Counted from the first letter of the stretch, positions 1 to 13,194 are shown. The stretch is DNA of 64,000 bases from Reticulitermes speratus (GCA_021186555.1 JAJKFL010000039.1:35444733-35508732), one strand, 5' to 3'. Translations and numbers: made by a program. Notes: a model not told the origin generated them from the letters alone.

Positions 1-1508
1 CACAGAACATAGAACTCAATAGTTCTATTATAATAATAGTAATAAAAATATGAGGATATGGATAATGACGGATTTAATATGAAAACTTAAACACACACAC
101 ACCACAGAACATAGAACTCAATAATTCTATTATAATAATAGTAATAAGAATATGAGAATATGGATAATGACGGATTTAATATGAAAACTTAAACACACAC
201 ACACACACAGAACATAGAACTCAATAATTCTATTATAATAATAGTAATAAGAATATGAGAATATGGATAATGACGGATTTAATATGAAAACTTAAACACA
301 CACACACACAGAACATAGAACTTAATAATTCTATTATAATAATAGTAATAAGAATATGAGAATATGGATAATGACGGATTTAATATGAAAACTTAAAACA
401 CGCACATACAGAACATAGAACTCAATAATTCTATTATAATAATAGTAATAAGAATAAGAGAATATGGATAATGACGGATTTAATATGAAAACTTAAACAC
501 GCACATACAGAACATAGAACTCAATAATTATATTATAATAATAGTAATAAGAATAAGAGAATATGGATAATGACGGATTTAATATGAAAACTTAAACACG
601 CACATACAGAACATAGAACTCAATAATTATATTATAATAATAGTAATAAGAATAAGAGAATATGGATAATGACGGATTTAATATGAAAACTTAAACACGC
701 ACATACAGAACATAGAACTCAATAATTATATTATAATAATAGTAATAAGAATATGAGAATATGGATAATGACGGATTTAATATGAAAACTTAAACACACA
801 CCACACACACAGAACATAGAACTCAATAATTCTATTATAATAATAGTAATAAGAATATGAGAATATGGATAATGACGGATTTAATATGAAAACTTAAACA
901 CACACACACACACAGAACATAGAACTCAATAATTATATTAAATAATAGTAATAAGAATATGAGAATATGGATAATGACGGATTTAATATGAAAACTTAAA
1001 CACGCACATACAGAACATAGAACTCAATAATTATATTATAATAATAGTAATAAGAATATGAGAATATGGATAATGACGGATTTAATATGAAAACTTAAAC
1101 ACGCACATACAGAACATAGAACTCAATAATTAATTATATAATAGTAATAAGAATATGAGAATATGGATAATGACGGATTTAATATGAAAACTTAAACACG
1201 CACATACAGAACATAGAACTCAATAATTATATTATAATAATAGTAATAAGAATATGAGAATATGGATAATGACGGATTTAATATGAAAACTTAAACACGC
1301 ACATACAGAACATAGAACTCAATAATTCTATTATAATAATAGTAATAAGAATATGAGAATATGGATAATGACGGATTTAATATGAAAACTTAAACACGCA
1401 CATACAGAACATAGAACTCAATAATTCTATTATAATAATAGTAATAAGAATATGAGAATATGGATAATGACGGATTTAATATGAAAACTTAAACACGCAC
1501 ACACACAG
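1..1508. repeat. Tandem array, unit about 100 bp, about 15 copies
   Basis: Each unit carries the same order of blocks: CAGAACATAGAACTCAATAA, an AT-rich stretch with TAATAATAGTAATAAGAATA, GGATAATGACGGATTTAATA, then AAAACTTAAACACACAC or ACACGCACATACA. Length varies mainly because of the CA-rich stretch between units. The array runs off the left edge, so its true size is unknown. No open frame runs through it. Confidence 0.97.
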
Positions 1509-1866
1509 GAAACTATACGTTGTGTATACAGCATACAATATAATCTTAAATAAGTACAAGCAGTTAAAGATACAACACGTACAATTATAACAGCCGCTGA
1601 AAAGCACGAAACATCAAATTTTATGTGACTAGTTTACATACACAAGGTACAAACGAAACGTCATTGCGTATATGTATATGTAACCTTTAATTCCGCAGGA
1701 CTAGTTTTAAATTAAAACGGTGTGACATGTTGATACAAAGACCTTGCACTTCCTATTTGCCAGCGTTTCTATGGAACACCGCGCTGCTCTTCTTGTAGTT
1801 CCGTTTCTGATCAGAACGTATTGGAAATCGCGTTTTCTTTGTGCGGTTGTGAAATGACGTTCGAGG
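1509..1866. other. Spacer between arrays, nothing recognised
   Basis: AT-rich single-copy-looking DNA. I see no coding pattern, splice-bounded exon or transposon end. Confidence 0.5.
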
Positions 1867-2217
1867 GAAGACAACGAAGGCGTCTGAGAACACGACATTT
1901 GGACAGAGAGAGGAATAAACAGGAAGACAACGAAGGCGTCTGAGAACACGACATTTGGACAGAGAGAGGAATAAACAGGAAGATAACGAAGGCGTCTGAG
2001 AACACGACATTTGGACAGAGAGAGGAATAAACAGGAAGACAACGAAGGCGTCTGAGAACACGACATTTGGACAGAGAGAGGAATAAACAGGAAGACAACG
2101 AAGGCGTCTGAGAACACGACATTTGGACAGAGAGAGGAATAAACAGGAAGACAACGAAGGCGTCTGAGAACACGACATTTGGACAGAGAGAGGAATAAAC
2201 AGGAAGACAACGAAGGC
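1867..2217. repeat. Tandem array, 56-bp unit, about 6.3 copies
   Basis: The unit starts GAAGACAACGAAGGCGTCTG and ends in GAGAGGAATAAACAG. Copies start at 1867, 1923, 1979 and so on at exact 56-bp spacing and are almost identical (one C-to-T change in copy 3). Because 56 is not a multiple of 3, long serine/leucine-rich ORFs on the minus strand cycle through all three frames and are not genes. Confidence 0.97.
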
Positions 2218-2396
2218 CAAGAAAATTTACATCGTGATGAACTCACAATTTGTGAGTACCTGAGATTGTTACCGTGGCACAGAAGGGGACTCTGATAGGT
2301 AGGACATGTAGCAAGTCTTTGTAAACGAGAAAATAGTAAAAACATTTAGGTCGGAAAATCTTAAGAGAAGAAATTAGTTCTTAAATTTAACGTGTA

Positions 2397-3962
2397 AATG
2401 GGTGGCTAATATTTCTTGATATCGTACGGGAATGGGTGGCTAATACTTCGAGATATCGTAAACGAATGGGTGGCTAATACTTCGAGATATCGTAAAGGAA
2501 TGGGTGGCTAATACTTCCAGATATTGCACAGATATCGGTGGCTAATACTTCCAGATATTGCACAGATATCGGTGGCTAATACTTCCAGATATTGCACAGA
2601 AATCGGTGGCTAATACTTCCAGATATGGTACACGAATGGGAGGCTAATACTTTGACATATCGTACAGGAATTGGTGGCTAATACTTCCAGATATTGCACA
2701 TAAATCGGTGGCTAATTCTTCGAGATATCGTACTGGAATGGGTGGCTAATACTTCGAGATATTGCACAGGAACGGTTGTCTAATACTTCGAGATATTGTA
2801 AAGGAATGGGTGGCTAATACTTCCAGATATTGCACAGAAATCGGTGACTAATTCTTCGAGATATCGTACAGGAATGGGTGGCTAATACTTCCAGATATTG
2901 CACAGAAATCGGTGACTAATTCTTCGAGATATCGTACGGGAATGGGTGGCTAATACTTCCGAGATATTGCACAGATATCGGTGGCTAATACTTCGAGATA
3001 TGGTACACGAATGGGAGGCTAATACTTTGACATATCGTACAGGAATTGGTGGCTAATACTTCCAGATATTGCACATAAATCGGTGGCTAATTCTTCGAGA
3101 TATCGTACTGGAATGGGTGGCTAATACTTCGAGATATTGCACAGCAACGGTTGTCTAATACTTCGAGATATTGTACAGGAATGGGTGGCTAATACTTCCA
3201 GATATTGCACAGAAATCGGTGACTAATTCTTCGAGATATCGTACAGGAATGGGTGACTAATACTTCCAGATATTGCACAGAAATCGGTGACTAATTCTTC
3301 GAGATATCGTACGGGAATTGGTGGCTAATACTTCCAGATATTGCACAGATATCGGTGGCTAATACTTCCAGATATTGCACAGGAACGGGTGTCTAATACT
3401 TCCAGATATTGCACAGGAATGGGTGACTAATACTTCCAGATATTGCACAGGAACGGGTGTCTAATACTTCGAGATATTGTACAGGATTGGGTGGCTAATA
3501 CTTCGAGATATTGCACAGGAACGGGTGGCTAATACTTCCAGATATTGCACAGGAACGGGTGTCTAATACTTCGAGATATTTTACAGGATTGGGTGGCTAA
3601 TACTTCGAGATATTGCACATAAATCGGTGGCTAATACTTTGAGATGTGGTACAGAAATGGGAGGCTAATATTTCGAGATATTGCACAGATATCGGTGGCT
3701 AATACTTCGAGATATGGTACAGGAATTGGAGGCTAATACTTTGACATATCCTACAGGAATTGGTGGCTAATACTTCGAGATATCGTACAGAAATTGGTGG
3801 CTAATACTTCGAGATATGGTACAGGAATGGGTGGCTAATACTTCGAGATATCTTAAGGAACGGGTGGCTAATACTTCGAGATATCGTACAGAAATTGGTG
3901 GCTAATACTTCGAGATATGGTACAGGAATTGGTGGTTAATACTTCGAGATGTCGTACAGGAA
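2397..3962. repeat. Tandem array, 34-37-bp unit, about 45 copies
   Basis: The unit is GGTGGCTAATACTTCGAGAT followed by ATCGTACAGGAAT or ATTGCACAGATATC. Variants alternate between CGAGATATCGTAC and CCAGATATTGCAC types, and some blocks of several units are repeated as a group (for example 2640-2880 resembles 3010-3250), indicating segmental duplication inside the array. Confidence 0.96.
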
Positions 3963-5283
3963 AGTGTGATTCTCATAAAATGCAGGTCCAGTGGCTGACT
4001 TCAGAACATGGCTTATGGACCTTCCAATTGCATAAATTTGCGGCTTTCTATGAAACCTAAAAATATCCCAGTGTTCACTGAAACCTTCATGAACTACGCA
4101 AATCCAGCTGACAGACAATTCAATAATTAAGATTCGTTTTAAGATTACCTTCCATCTACTTCCAAGTCTCCCAAATAGTCTCTTTCTTCATTTTGTGTCC
4201 CATTAACATTTTGAATTATTAAATTCCTGCAATCAGTACCAAAACGAGGCTGTGAAAATAGTATAAAACTTTTACAATCTGATAACATACATGCCACTGC
4301 AGTATTTCTCACCTGGAAGACGGCGAGTTGTGTCTAAGGAATCCGCTAGTTGCGTAGATTTTACTCAGTGAAAAAAACTTTTTTCCCTTTAGTCCTTTCT
4401 TCTCGTATTATTCGTTTTACTGTCATTACTCCTATAAAAATTACTGGTTTTTGTAATAAATTTTTACACTGACGTAATATGTGTTTTTGCAGTTTAAGCA
4501 TATCTCTGATTTGCAAAATATTACAACTTTTAAATGCTACTGTGATTATGTGCATAAGGGGCCCACGAGTTTATATAATGTTGGGAAGGGGTCCACCGAA
4601 ATGCTGAGCCCTTTTAAGATTATCAGTGGTGACAAATGTTCAGAAACACTGTGTTAATGTGCAGTGTTCTGTGGCATCCACCGTGCTCTGCCTTTACTAC
4701 AAAACTAAACAGTTGTTTAGTGTATGCAGGACGAACATAACCAATACAGTTGAAAATAAGATACGAAAAAAAGTAGCTACAGAAGAATGACAAACAACTG
4801 AACATAGCTCACCTTTCTTCACTTCCTCCCACGTTGTTACGGCTGACCTTTACCCCGTTCAGTCCAGAAATGTAGCAAACAAAGCAACAAACCTAACCTC
4901 AACAAGAATAACGTCTGAGAAATTTGGTTTAAATTTAAGCAACTCTTTTATTATGAAGTAAATATATTCACAGAAATGAAACTAAAGGTTGTCCTATGTC
5001 ACTAAAAGCTACTTAAATTAAACTGCGATATCTTGGACATATAACAGTCACATTAGTTGTCAGACGTCACACGTCGCTGCGGCCTCAGACAGGGGGAGAA
5101 GTAGCCAGTGATATGCAGAATGCACTGCTCTGACAGATCTCTCTCTCGGGCGGCTGGTCTGGAGACAACTGCCTGCCTGCTAGTACGGACTAAAGCAAGC
5201 GCAGGCTACAGCGCCGTGACGCCGTGCGTCGATATTCTGTCTCTTTCTGTGAACAAGTGTTGCACCAGAAGAGCTTGGATTGC
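3963..5283. other. Non-array DNA between satellites, nothing coding recognised
   Basis: This 1.3 kb holds several short ORFs (60-118 codons) with no recognisable protein. A short stretch around 4145-4190 weakly resembles the LINE 3' region seen at 15757-16262, but too little for a firm call. Confidence 0.5.
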
Positions 5284-5993
5284 GAAGATATGTCAGTGTA
5301 CGGAGTTGTTACAATGGACGCTGATTCATATGGGACTGACAAACGTAGAAACGTCCGATATGTCAGTGTACGGAGTTGTTACAGTGGACGCTGATTCATA
5401 TGGGACTGACAAACGTAGAAACGTCCGATATGTCAGTGTACGGAGTTGTTACAGTGGACGCTGATTCATATGGGACTGACAAACGTAGAAACGTCCGATA
5501 TGTCAGTGTACGGAGTTGTTACAGTGGACGCTGATTCATATGGACTGACAAACGTAGAAACGTCCGATATGTCAGTGTACGGAGTTGTTACAATGGACGC
5601 TGATTCATATGGGACTGACAAACGTAGAAACGTCCGATATGTCAGTGTACGGAGTTGTTACAGTGGACGCTGATTCATATGGGACTGAGAAACGTAGAAA
5701 CGTCCGATATGTCAGTGTACGGAGTTGTTACAGTAAACGCTGATTCATATGGGACTGACAAACGTAGAAACGTCCGATATGTCAGTGTACGGAGTTGTTA
5801 CAGTGGACGCTGATTCATATGGGACTGAGAAACGTAGAAACGTCCGATATGTCAGTGTACGGAGTTGTTACAGTGGACGCTGATTCATATGGGACTGAGA
5901 AACGTAGAAACGTCCGATATGTCAGTGTACGGAGTTGTTACAGTGGACGCTGATTCATATGGGACTGACAAACGGCGAAACGTCCGATATTCT
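5284..5993. repeat. Tandem array, 70-bp unit, about 10 copies
   Basis: The unit reads GATATGTCAGTGTACGGAGT through TGATTCATATGGGACTGACA to AACGTAGAAACGTCC. Copies repeat at exact 70-bp spacing (for example 5341, 5411, 5481), with one 69-bp copy near 5540. A few single-base variants (CAGTGGACG, CAATGGACG, CAGTAAACG; GACAAACG or GAGAAACG) mark individual units. The plus-strand ORFs across it are by-products. Confidence 0.97.
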
Positions 5994-6196
5994 TTCATCG
6001 ACGTTTCAGTTTCATGATTAGGAAGAGAAATTTTTTTCGCCTCTCTGTCCTTTCTCAGATACGATTATAAACTTTACGAGTGGCGCGGCATTTAAATAAA
6101 TTAAACTAAATTTAAATTTCATTATGAATGAACTCTTGCCATGATCATTGAGACTTTTCGATACTGTTTTTGCAGACTATCTTCATGATCAGATTG

Positions 6197-9100
6197 TTGC
6201 ATCAGAATGAATCTCACGGTATGTCTGTTCGTGCTCAGTCCTTCTGTTATTTTTGCATCAGAATGAATCTCACGGTATTTCTGTTCGTGCTCAGTCCTTC
6301 TGTTATTTTTGCATCAGAATTAATCTCACGGTATTTCTGTTCCTGCTCAGTCCTTCTGTTATTTTTGCACCAGAATGAATCTCACGGTATTTCTGTTCGT
6401 GCTCAGTCCTTCTGTTATTTTTGCATCAGAATGAATCTCACGGTATTTCTGTTCGTGCTCAGTCCTTCTGTTATTTTTGCATCAGAATGAATCTCACGGT
6501 ATTTCTGTTCGTGCTCAGTCCTTCTGTTATTTTTGCATCAGAATGAATCTCACGGTATGTCTGTTCGTGCTCAGTCCTTCTGTTATTTTTTGCATCAGAA
6601 TGAATCTCACGGTATTTCTGTTCGTGCTCAGTCCTTCTGTTATTTTTGCATCAGAATGAATCTCACGGTATTTCTGTTCGTGCTCAGTCCTTCTGTTATT
6701 TTGCATCAATGATCTCACTATTTCTTCTTCCTCTTTATTTTGCATCAGAATGAATCTCACGGTATTTCTGTTCGTGCTCAGTCCTTCTGTTATTTTTGCA
6801 TCAGAATGAATCTCACGGTATTTCTGTTCGTGCTCAGTCCTTCTGTTATTTTTGCATCAGAATGAATCTCACGGTATTTCTGTTCGTGCTCAGTCCTTCT
6901 GTTATTTTTGCATCAGAATGAATCTCACGGTATTTCTGTTCGTGCTCAGTCCTTCTGTTATTTTTGCATCAGAATGAATCTCACGGTATTTCTGTTCGTG
7001 CTCAGTCCTTCTGTTATTTTTGCATCAGAATGAATCTCACGGTATTTCTGTTCGTGCTCAGTCCTTCTGTTATTTTTGCACCAGAATGAATCTCACGGTA
7101 TTTCTGTTCGTGCTCAGTCCTTCTGTTATTTTTGCATCAGAATGAATCTCACGGTATTTCTGTTCGTGCTCAGTCCTTCTGTTATTTTTGCATCAGAATG
7201 AATCTCACGGTATTTCTGTTCGTGCTCAGTCCTTCTGTTATTTTTGCATCAGAATGAATCTCACGGTATTTCTGTTCGTGCTCAGTCCTTCTGTTATTTT
7301 TGCATCAGAATGAATCTCACGGTATTTCTGTTCGTGCTCAGTCCTTCTGTTATTTTTGCATCAGAATGAATCTCACAGTATTTCTGTTCGTGCTCAGTCC
7401 TTCTGTTATTTTTGCATCAGAATGAATCTCACGTATTTCTGTTCGTGCTCAGTCCTTCTGTTATTTTTGCATCAGAATGAATCTCACGGTATTCTGTTCG
7501 TGCTCAGTCCTTCTGTTATTTTTGCATCAAAATGAATCTCACGGTATTCTGTTCGTGCTCAGTCCTTCTGTTATTTTTGCATCAGAATGAATCTCACGGT
7601 ATTTCTGTTCGTGCTCAGTCCTTCTGTTATTTTTGCATCAGAATGAATCTCACGGTATTTCTGTTCGTGCTCAGTCCTTCTGTTATTTTTGCACCAGAAT
7701 GAATCTCACGGTATTTCTGTTCGTGCTCAGTCCTTCTGTTATTTTTGCATCAGAATGAATCTCACGGTATTTCTGTTCGTGCTCAGTCCTTCTGTTATTT
7801 TTGCATCAGAATGAATCTCACGGTATTTCTGTTCGTGCTCAGTCCTTCTGTTATTTTTGCATCAGAATGAATCTCACGGTATTTCTGTTCGTGCTCAGTC
7901 CTTCTGTTATTTTTGCATCAGAATGAATCTCACGGTATTTCTGTTCGTGCTCAGTCCTTCTGTTATTTTTGCATCAGAATGAATCTCACGGTATTTCTGT
8001 TCGTGCTCAGTCCTTCTGTTATTTTTGCATCAGAATGAATCTCACGGTATTTCTGTTCGTGCTCAGTCCTTCTGTTATTTTTGCATCAGAATGAATCTCA
8101 CGGTATTTCTGTTCGTGCTCAGTCCTTCTGTTATTTTTGCATCAGAATGAATCTCACGGTATTTCTGTTCGTGCTCAGTCCTTCTGTTATTTTTGTATCA
8201 GAATGAATCTCACGGTATTTCTGTTCGTGCTCAGTCCTTCTGTTATTTTTGCATCAGAATGAATCTCACGGTATTTCTGTTCGTGCTCAGTCCTTCTGTT
8301 ATTTTTGCATCAGAATGAATCTCACGGTATTTCTGTTCGTGCTCAGTCCTTCTGTTATTTTTGTATCAGAATGAATCTCACGGTATTTCTGTTCGTGCTC
8401 AGTCCTTCTGTTATTTTTGCATCAGAATGAATCTCACGGTATTTCTGTTCGTGCTCAGTCCTTCTGTTATTTTTGCATCAGAATGAATCTCACGGTATTT
8501 CTGTTCGTGCTCAGTCCTTCTGTTATTTTTGCATCAGAATGAATCTCACGGTATTTCTGTTCGTGCTCAGTCCTTCTGTTATTTTTGCATCAGAATGAAT
8601 CTCACGGTATTTCTGTTCGTGCTCAGTCCTTCTGTTATTTTTGCATCAGAATGAATCTCACGGTATTTCTGTTCGTGCTCAGTCCTTCTGTTATTTTTGC
8701 ATCAGAATGAATCTCACGGTATTTCTGTTCGTGCTCAGTCCTTCTGTTATTTTTGCATCAGAATGAATCTCACGGTATTTCTGTTCGTGCTCAGTCCTTC
8801 TGTTATTTTTGCATCAGAATGAATCTCACGGTATTTCTGTTCGTGCTCAGTCCTTCTGTTATTTTTGCATCAGAATTAATCTCACGGTATGTCTGTTCGT
8901 GCTCAGTCCTTCTGTTATTTTTGCATCAGAATGAATCTCACGGTATTTCTGTTCGTGCTCAGTCCTTCTGTTATTTTTGCATCAGAATGAATCTCACGGT
9001 ATTTCTGTTCGTGCTCAGTCCTTCTGTTATTTTTGCATCAGAATGAATCTCACGGTATTTCTGTTCGTGCTCAGTCCTTCTGTTATTTTTGCATCAGAAC

Positions 9101-9426
9101 GAATCTCACGGTATTTCTGTTCGTGCTCAGTCCTTCTGTTATTTTTGCATCAGAATGAATCTCACGGTATTTCTGTTCGTGCTCAGTCCTTCTGTTATTT
9201 TTGCATCAGAATGAATCTCACGGTATTTCTGTTCGTGCTCAGTCCTTCTGTTATTTTTGCATCAGAATGAATCTCACGGTATTTCTGTTCGTGCTCAGTC
9301 CTTCTGTTATTTTTGCACCAGAATGAATCTCACAGTATTTCTGTTCCTGCTCAGTCCTTCTGTTATTTTTGCACCAGAATGAATCTCACAGTATTTCTGT
9401 TCCTGCTCAGTCCTTCTGTTATTTTC
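6197..9426. repeat. Large homogeneous tandem array, 56-bp unit, about 58 copies
   Basis: The unit is TGCATCAGAATGAATCTCAC, GGTATTTCTGTTCGTGCTCA, GTCCTTCTGTTATTTT. Nearly all copies are identical; sparse variants include CACCAG for CATCAG, GTATGTCTG for GTATTTCTG and TTCCTGCTC for TTCGTGCTC. One degenerate patch lies at about 6705-6747. The last two copies share two variants (CACAGTATTT, TTCCTGCTC), typical of an array edge that escapes homogenisation. Confidence 0.98.
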
Positions 9427-10566
9427 CGAACATATTATCGACAACAATTTCTCGCTATATCAGAGACCTTTCCAATATCTCGATGAGTTTTTCAAGTTAT
9501 AAGATGTCCGGACTTCCCGTTATCTTTTAACGACCTCCGTTGCGCCTTTAAGCCCTTTAGACCATAACATACCCTACATTCTATCCACTGTACCCTCTCC
9601 AAAGACCTGCTGTAAAGTTCTGTTTGAATGTCAAGCGCGTTTATCGAATTTTACTGAAAAAAAAATATAACGTGAGTTTTCTATTCCAACGGCGTATTAC
9701 CAAAGTTTCGACAAACAGGAAACTACGTCAATAAAACGCTTACTGCAAACGACAAGTCAAACTGAATCCCAATGACTGTTAGATTAAAACAACTGCTAAA
9801 TACAGCGGTTACGTAATCCAATACTCACTGACTAATGAAAGCTACAAACTGTTTGAATAATGAACATAATTTTGACGACTGAAATGCCAGACTTCGTAAA
9901 CATTAACAGGAAACAGAATTTACGGAACTCTGGTTGAATATCATGGCATTGCAAACTTCGCATGCCCTTGAGTACGAACTTTTTCCAGGATAGAAAACTG
10001 TGAAACGGAGCAACAACAGCGCTTTCCTTGAAGATTTGTACGCAGATATTTTTAATAAATGTAGCAAATCTAGTACGCGATTTATATTGAGATATTTTAA
10101 AAAGTGTAGTACCACCAAAAGAGTACAAAAGAACACATAATGTCCTCCTGTGTAACCTTCAGTTGCTTTACGTACTTATATCTTCGGGGGACATCGCACT
10201 TAAACTTATGGCTAACAAACGGGGGAAAAACATGAAAAAGTTACTAACGCACATCTTGGGACTAAACTGAATGAATCGCCGAAGGTCTTAAGCTGCTTGA
10301 AAGGAACAGACTGTAGCATTGGCCTGTGCAATTTAAGAGTTTTTCACAGGTCTATCTTAAGGTTATTACAGAGTAGCCGGGAAGATTGAAGAGCAATGGG
10401 CTTGGTGTCTGCAATGTAAAACGAATAATCCTGTGGTGGACACACGTGGCACTGCTGCAGGTTATCGTAAATTACACTTGAACTCACTCACAGAGATGGT
10501 CTCTACTGGCCCGTGAGATAGGCTACAGGTTTAACGTCCATCGTTTCAGTTACCCGCTCACTACCC
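9427..10566. other. 1.1 kb without recognisable features
   Basis: Single-copy-looking DNA. The short minus-strand ORFs near 9832-10136 have no recognisable domain and no repeat similarity that I can see. Confidence 0.5.
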
Positions 10567-10945
10567 TAACTAACTAACTAACTAACTCCATGGAGCAGAT
10601 TCCTTCTTGAGAAGCTAACATGTCATCAGCTGGTCAAGAAATTCCCGTGTTATATGAAACCCGAAGATTCATTACCGCATTCACAACAGCCCGCCACCTG
10701 TCCATATCACTACCGTTGCCATACATATTCATCCAGTCTGAACCGGTAAATATTTCCTTGGGAATAAGGCGGCAGGAGCGTGACGCTTCTGCCATACACA
10801 CTTGTTATGAAACGTACGTGTAACGTGTGACACACAGGCGTATGAAGGTCCCATTACGTTGTCACTTTTACATTCAAACTCACCAGCTATGTCAAATATA
10901 TCCTTCTATGTCACATCTCCCAATTTGGCTCTTTCCTTCAGATCT
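10567..10945 (-). pseudogene. LINE (non-LTR retrotransposon) 3' end, degraded
   Basis: Read on the minus strand this is the 3' end of the LINE seen better at 15757-16262 and 34925-35450. It ends in the TTAG microsatellite tail (forward TAACTAACTAACTAAC at about 10568-10586). The shared block just inside the tail (CTTGAGAAGCTAACA, TTCATTACCGCATTCACAAC, AGCCCGCCACCTGTCC) is present to about 10705. Similarity resumes weakly around 10870-10945 after an unrelated interval. No open reverse-transcriptase frame remains. Confidence 0.75.
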
Positions 10946-11250
10946 TAGGCGGACAACATGACGGCGCTAATAGGCAGTTTTCGCAGCTATGTAAACGCGC
11001 CTAATAAACATATATTCTTTGACACCTACAGACAATTCGACTGCTTTACCCTTCGAGATGAAGCCATACGTTCCTCCGAACGTCCGGAACCACTTCACCC
11101 AACGACACAGCGTCACACCACAGAAGAACTGAATCCTCAGCCACACAACCGTGAAAACCTCAACTGTCACATTTGTATCAACATTTATCATGAAACACTG
11201 TAATTATTTCTAAGAAACATAACTTTCTGACAAGATAATAGTCGCAGAGG

Positions 11251-11525
11251 GGCACGCGGTGGTGCCGTAAGGTCGCGGGTTCGATTCCTGATGGTGTCAT
11301 TGGAAATTTACATTGACTTAATCCTTCCGGCCGCACTATGGCACTGGGGTCGACTCAACCTCCAATAGAAATGAGTACCAGGAATATTTCCTGGAGGGTA
11401 AAGGTGGCCGGTGCGTAGGGCTGACAACCTTACCACCTTCATGTTCCCTGTCTGGAAATCTGGGAGCCTCAACCTCCTGGAAATCTAAGGACCTGTCCAG
11501 GCCTGTACACATATTGATTTACCTC
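11251..11525 (+). mobile_element. tRNA-derived SINE (family 2), complete, with TSD
   Basis: It begins GGCACGCGGTGGTGCC, has a pol III B-box-like GGTTCGATTCC at about 11278-11288, and a body containing GGTCGACTCAACCTCC and GGCCGGTGCGTAGGGCTGAC. The same family lies in reverse orientation at 49070-49391, 57512-57810 and, internally deleted, at 17337-17423. Flanking repeats AATAGTCGCAGAGG (11237-11250) and AATAATCGCAGAGG (11526-11539) form a 14-bp target-site duplication with one mismatch. Confidence 0.9.
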
Positions 11526-11589
11526 AATAATCGCAGAGGTAAAGAAATTCCAAGCCTTTTAGGTACACAAAAAGTTGATTTTTGTTCTC

Positions 11590-11800
11590 AGAAGGTCCCG
11601 CCACTGACACCGATTCTTTAATTCACTCCAATCTAAACTTCCCACCCTTTGTCAGCCACATCCATTATAATATTCTCCTTGCATTTAGGTCTAGGTCTTC
11701 TAAATTGTCTCTTCCTTTCAGGTTTTCTGACCAAAACTCTACATATATTCAACACTCTCCCATCTATCTAATTCTCATTAATTTGCATTATAAAATTTCC
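11590..11800 (-). pseudogene. Old LINE coding relic
   Basis: The order of short matches (CCATTATAATATTCTCCTTG, CTAGGTCTTCTAAATTGTCT, TTCAGGTTTTCTGACCAAAA) parallels the region of the 15757-16262 LINE that encodes [15 protein letters not shown]. It is too diverged to have an open frame. Call rests on ordered similarity only. Confidence 0.5.
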
Positions 11801-11989
11801 TGAGGATTTGTTATGAACTACTGCCCAACAGTGGAAAGTGTTATCGCAGACATGTACCATAAATCACTATATCGACTCCTCATTTGTAACATTAATTTAC
11901 TGCCGGCTGTTGACACTTCTTGCGCCAAAATGCTATATTAAAATAGTGTCATGGCTAATAATGATACCACTTCTAATGCCAGTATTTAA

Positions 11990-12212
11990 CCCTTTAAAGA
12001 TGAAGCGTAAACTGTTTCATTTAAAGACCCAGTTCGTACTGCGCAGTAAACACTTTTCATATCGGTTAAAAAAACAATTTATTTTATATAAGGCAAAAGT
12101 CGCTGTTTGTTCTGATATAAATACAATACACATAAATACAGTGTGGGCAGAATGTAGAATGTTTGATTGTTAAAACTGTTGATTCATCCAGTAACCATTA
12201 TGCTTTAAAAGG
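11990..12212. mobile_element. TTAA-flanked MITE (piggyBac-like), 223 bp
   Basis: TTAA at 11986-11989 and 12213-12216 flank imperfect terminal inverted repeats CCCTTTAAAGATGAAG and, from the other end, CCTTTTAAAGCATAAT. The interior on the minus strand contains CTGCCCACACTGTATTTATG, CAGAACAAACAGCGACTT and TTTACTGCGCAGTACGAACT, which are the building blocks of the 114-bp array at 29231-30814. TTAA target sites and a CCC-start terminus are typical of piggyBac-type non-autonomous elements; no transposase is present. Confidence 0.8.
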
Positions 12213-12590
12213 TTAATTTCCAGTAAAGTCAGAGGCCGTGGAGTTGCGTATAGAGGCGAAGGGAAAAGGAGAAGATGAGGACTGAAATGTTATCTTTGTA
12301 CTTCCACCCTATTCCACGCATCATCTCTTTCATTCCTATCCGGAGGCAACTCTACCAGTTACAATACGGGTGATAGGAGGGTTGAGTGAGTGGCTGAATT
12401 TGGAGAATGTGGAGGATGGCTGTTCTCAGTTTTTTAGGCGCATTCGCAGTTTTGCGCACGCGCAATAAATACTACAAAATAAACTTAATATTATTTTCAC
12501 CGTGCATGTTTATTAACACTAGTATAAACACACTTATTACCAACACATGCATACTTACTATTAAAACATTAATAGTTTTAAAAAAACAAG

Positions 12591-12633
12591 CCCTACATAT
12601 GTTTCGGCCAGCTAACTGGCCATCTTCAGGGGC
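12591..12633 (-). ncRNA. Type I hammerhead ribozyme motif (PLE pseudo-LTR)
   Basis: Minus strand: stem I CCC, core CTGAAGA (forward 12623-12629; fits CUGANGA), stem II GGCCAG/CTGGCC with a TTAG loop, core GAAA, stem III AC/GT closing a four-base loop, cleavage triplet GTA, then GGG pairing back to CCC. All universally conserved core positions are present. Confidence 0.85.
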
Positions 12634-13194
12634 AACTAGCGTTCCACAGCATAATCACGTTCAATAGGTTAATAATAAGATGTGTGGGTGTTGTATAAAA
12701 ACCTTAAAACAGTAGAGTTCACGTCGTTCATCTGGAGACACATCTAATGTGCACTTTTATCACTTGTTGTGGTCACTGTATATCACTTGTTGTGGTCACT
12801 GTATTATAGAACACTGACTGGGTTCAAGCACTGTTGTGTTGCGTGTATATAGCTGTTCAGGTGAAGCACGTACGTTCTTTTGTCTATGCCGACTGATGTC
12901 CTGTTCTTGTAGCGATGATTGTGGGTGCATTATATTGGCTTTGGCATGGCGTTGTACCGTCTGTGTTTGTTGGTTGTTGAAGTAGTAGCGTGTAGAAAGT
13001 TCTGCACGCTACTACTTCAACAACCAACAAACACAGACGTACAACGCCATGCCAAAGCCAATATAATGCACCCACAATCATCGCTTACAAGAACAGGACA
13101 TCAGTCGGCATAGACAAAGGAACGTACGTGCTTCACCTGAACAGCTATATACACGCAACACAACAGTGCTTGAGACCCAGTCAGTGTTCTATAA

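Noticed and set aside
5284..5993. Possible retrozyme-like hammerhead in the 70-bp array (CTGATTCA ... GTAGAAACG)
   Set aside because: The first core is CTGATTC, not CUGANGA, and no stem II pairs between the two boxes.
6170..9270. Repeated ORFs of 60-106 codons with a MHQNESHG / FLFVLSPSVIF pattern
   Set aside because: They are translations of a 56-bp satellite; all three frames appear in turn and the products follow array length, not gene structure.
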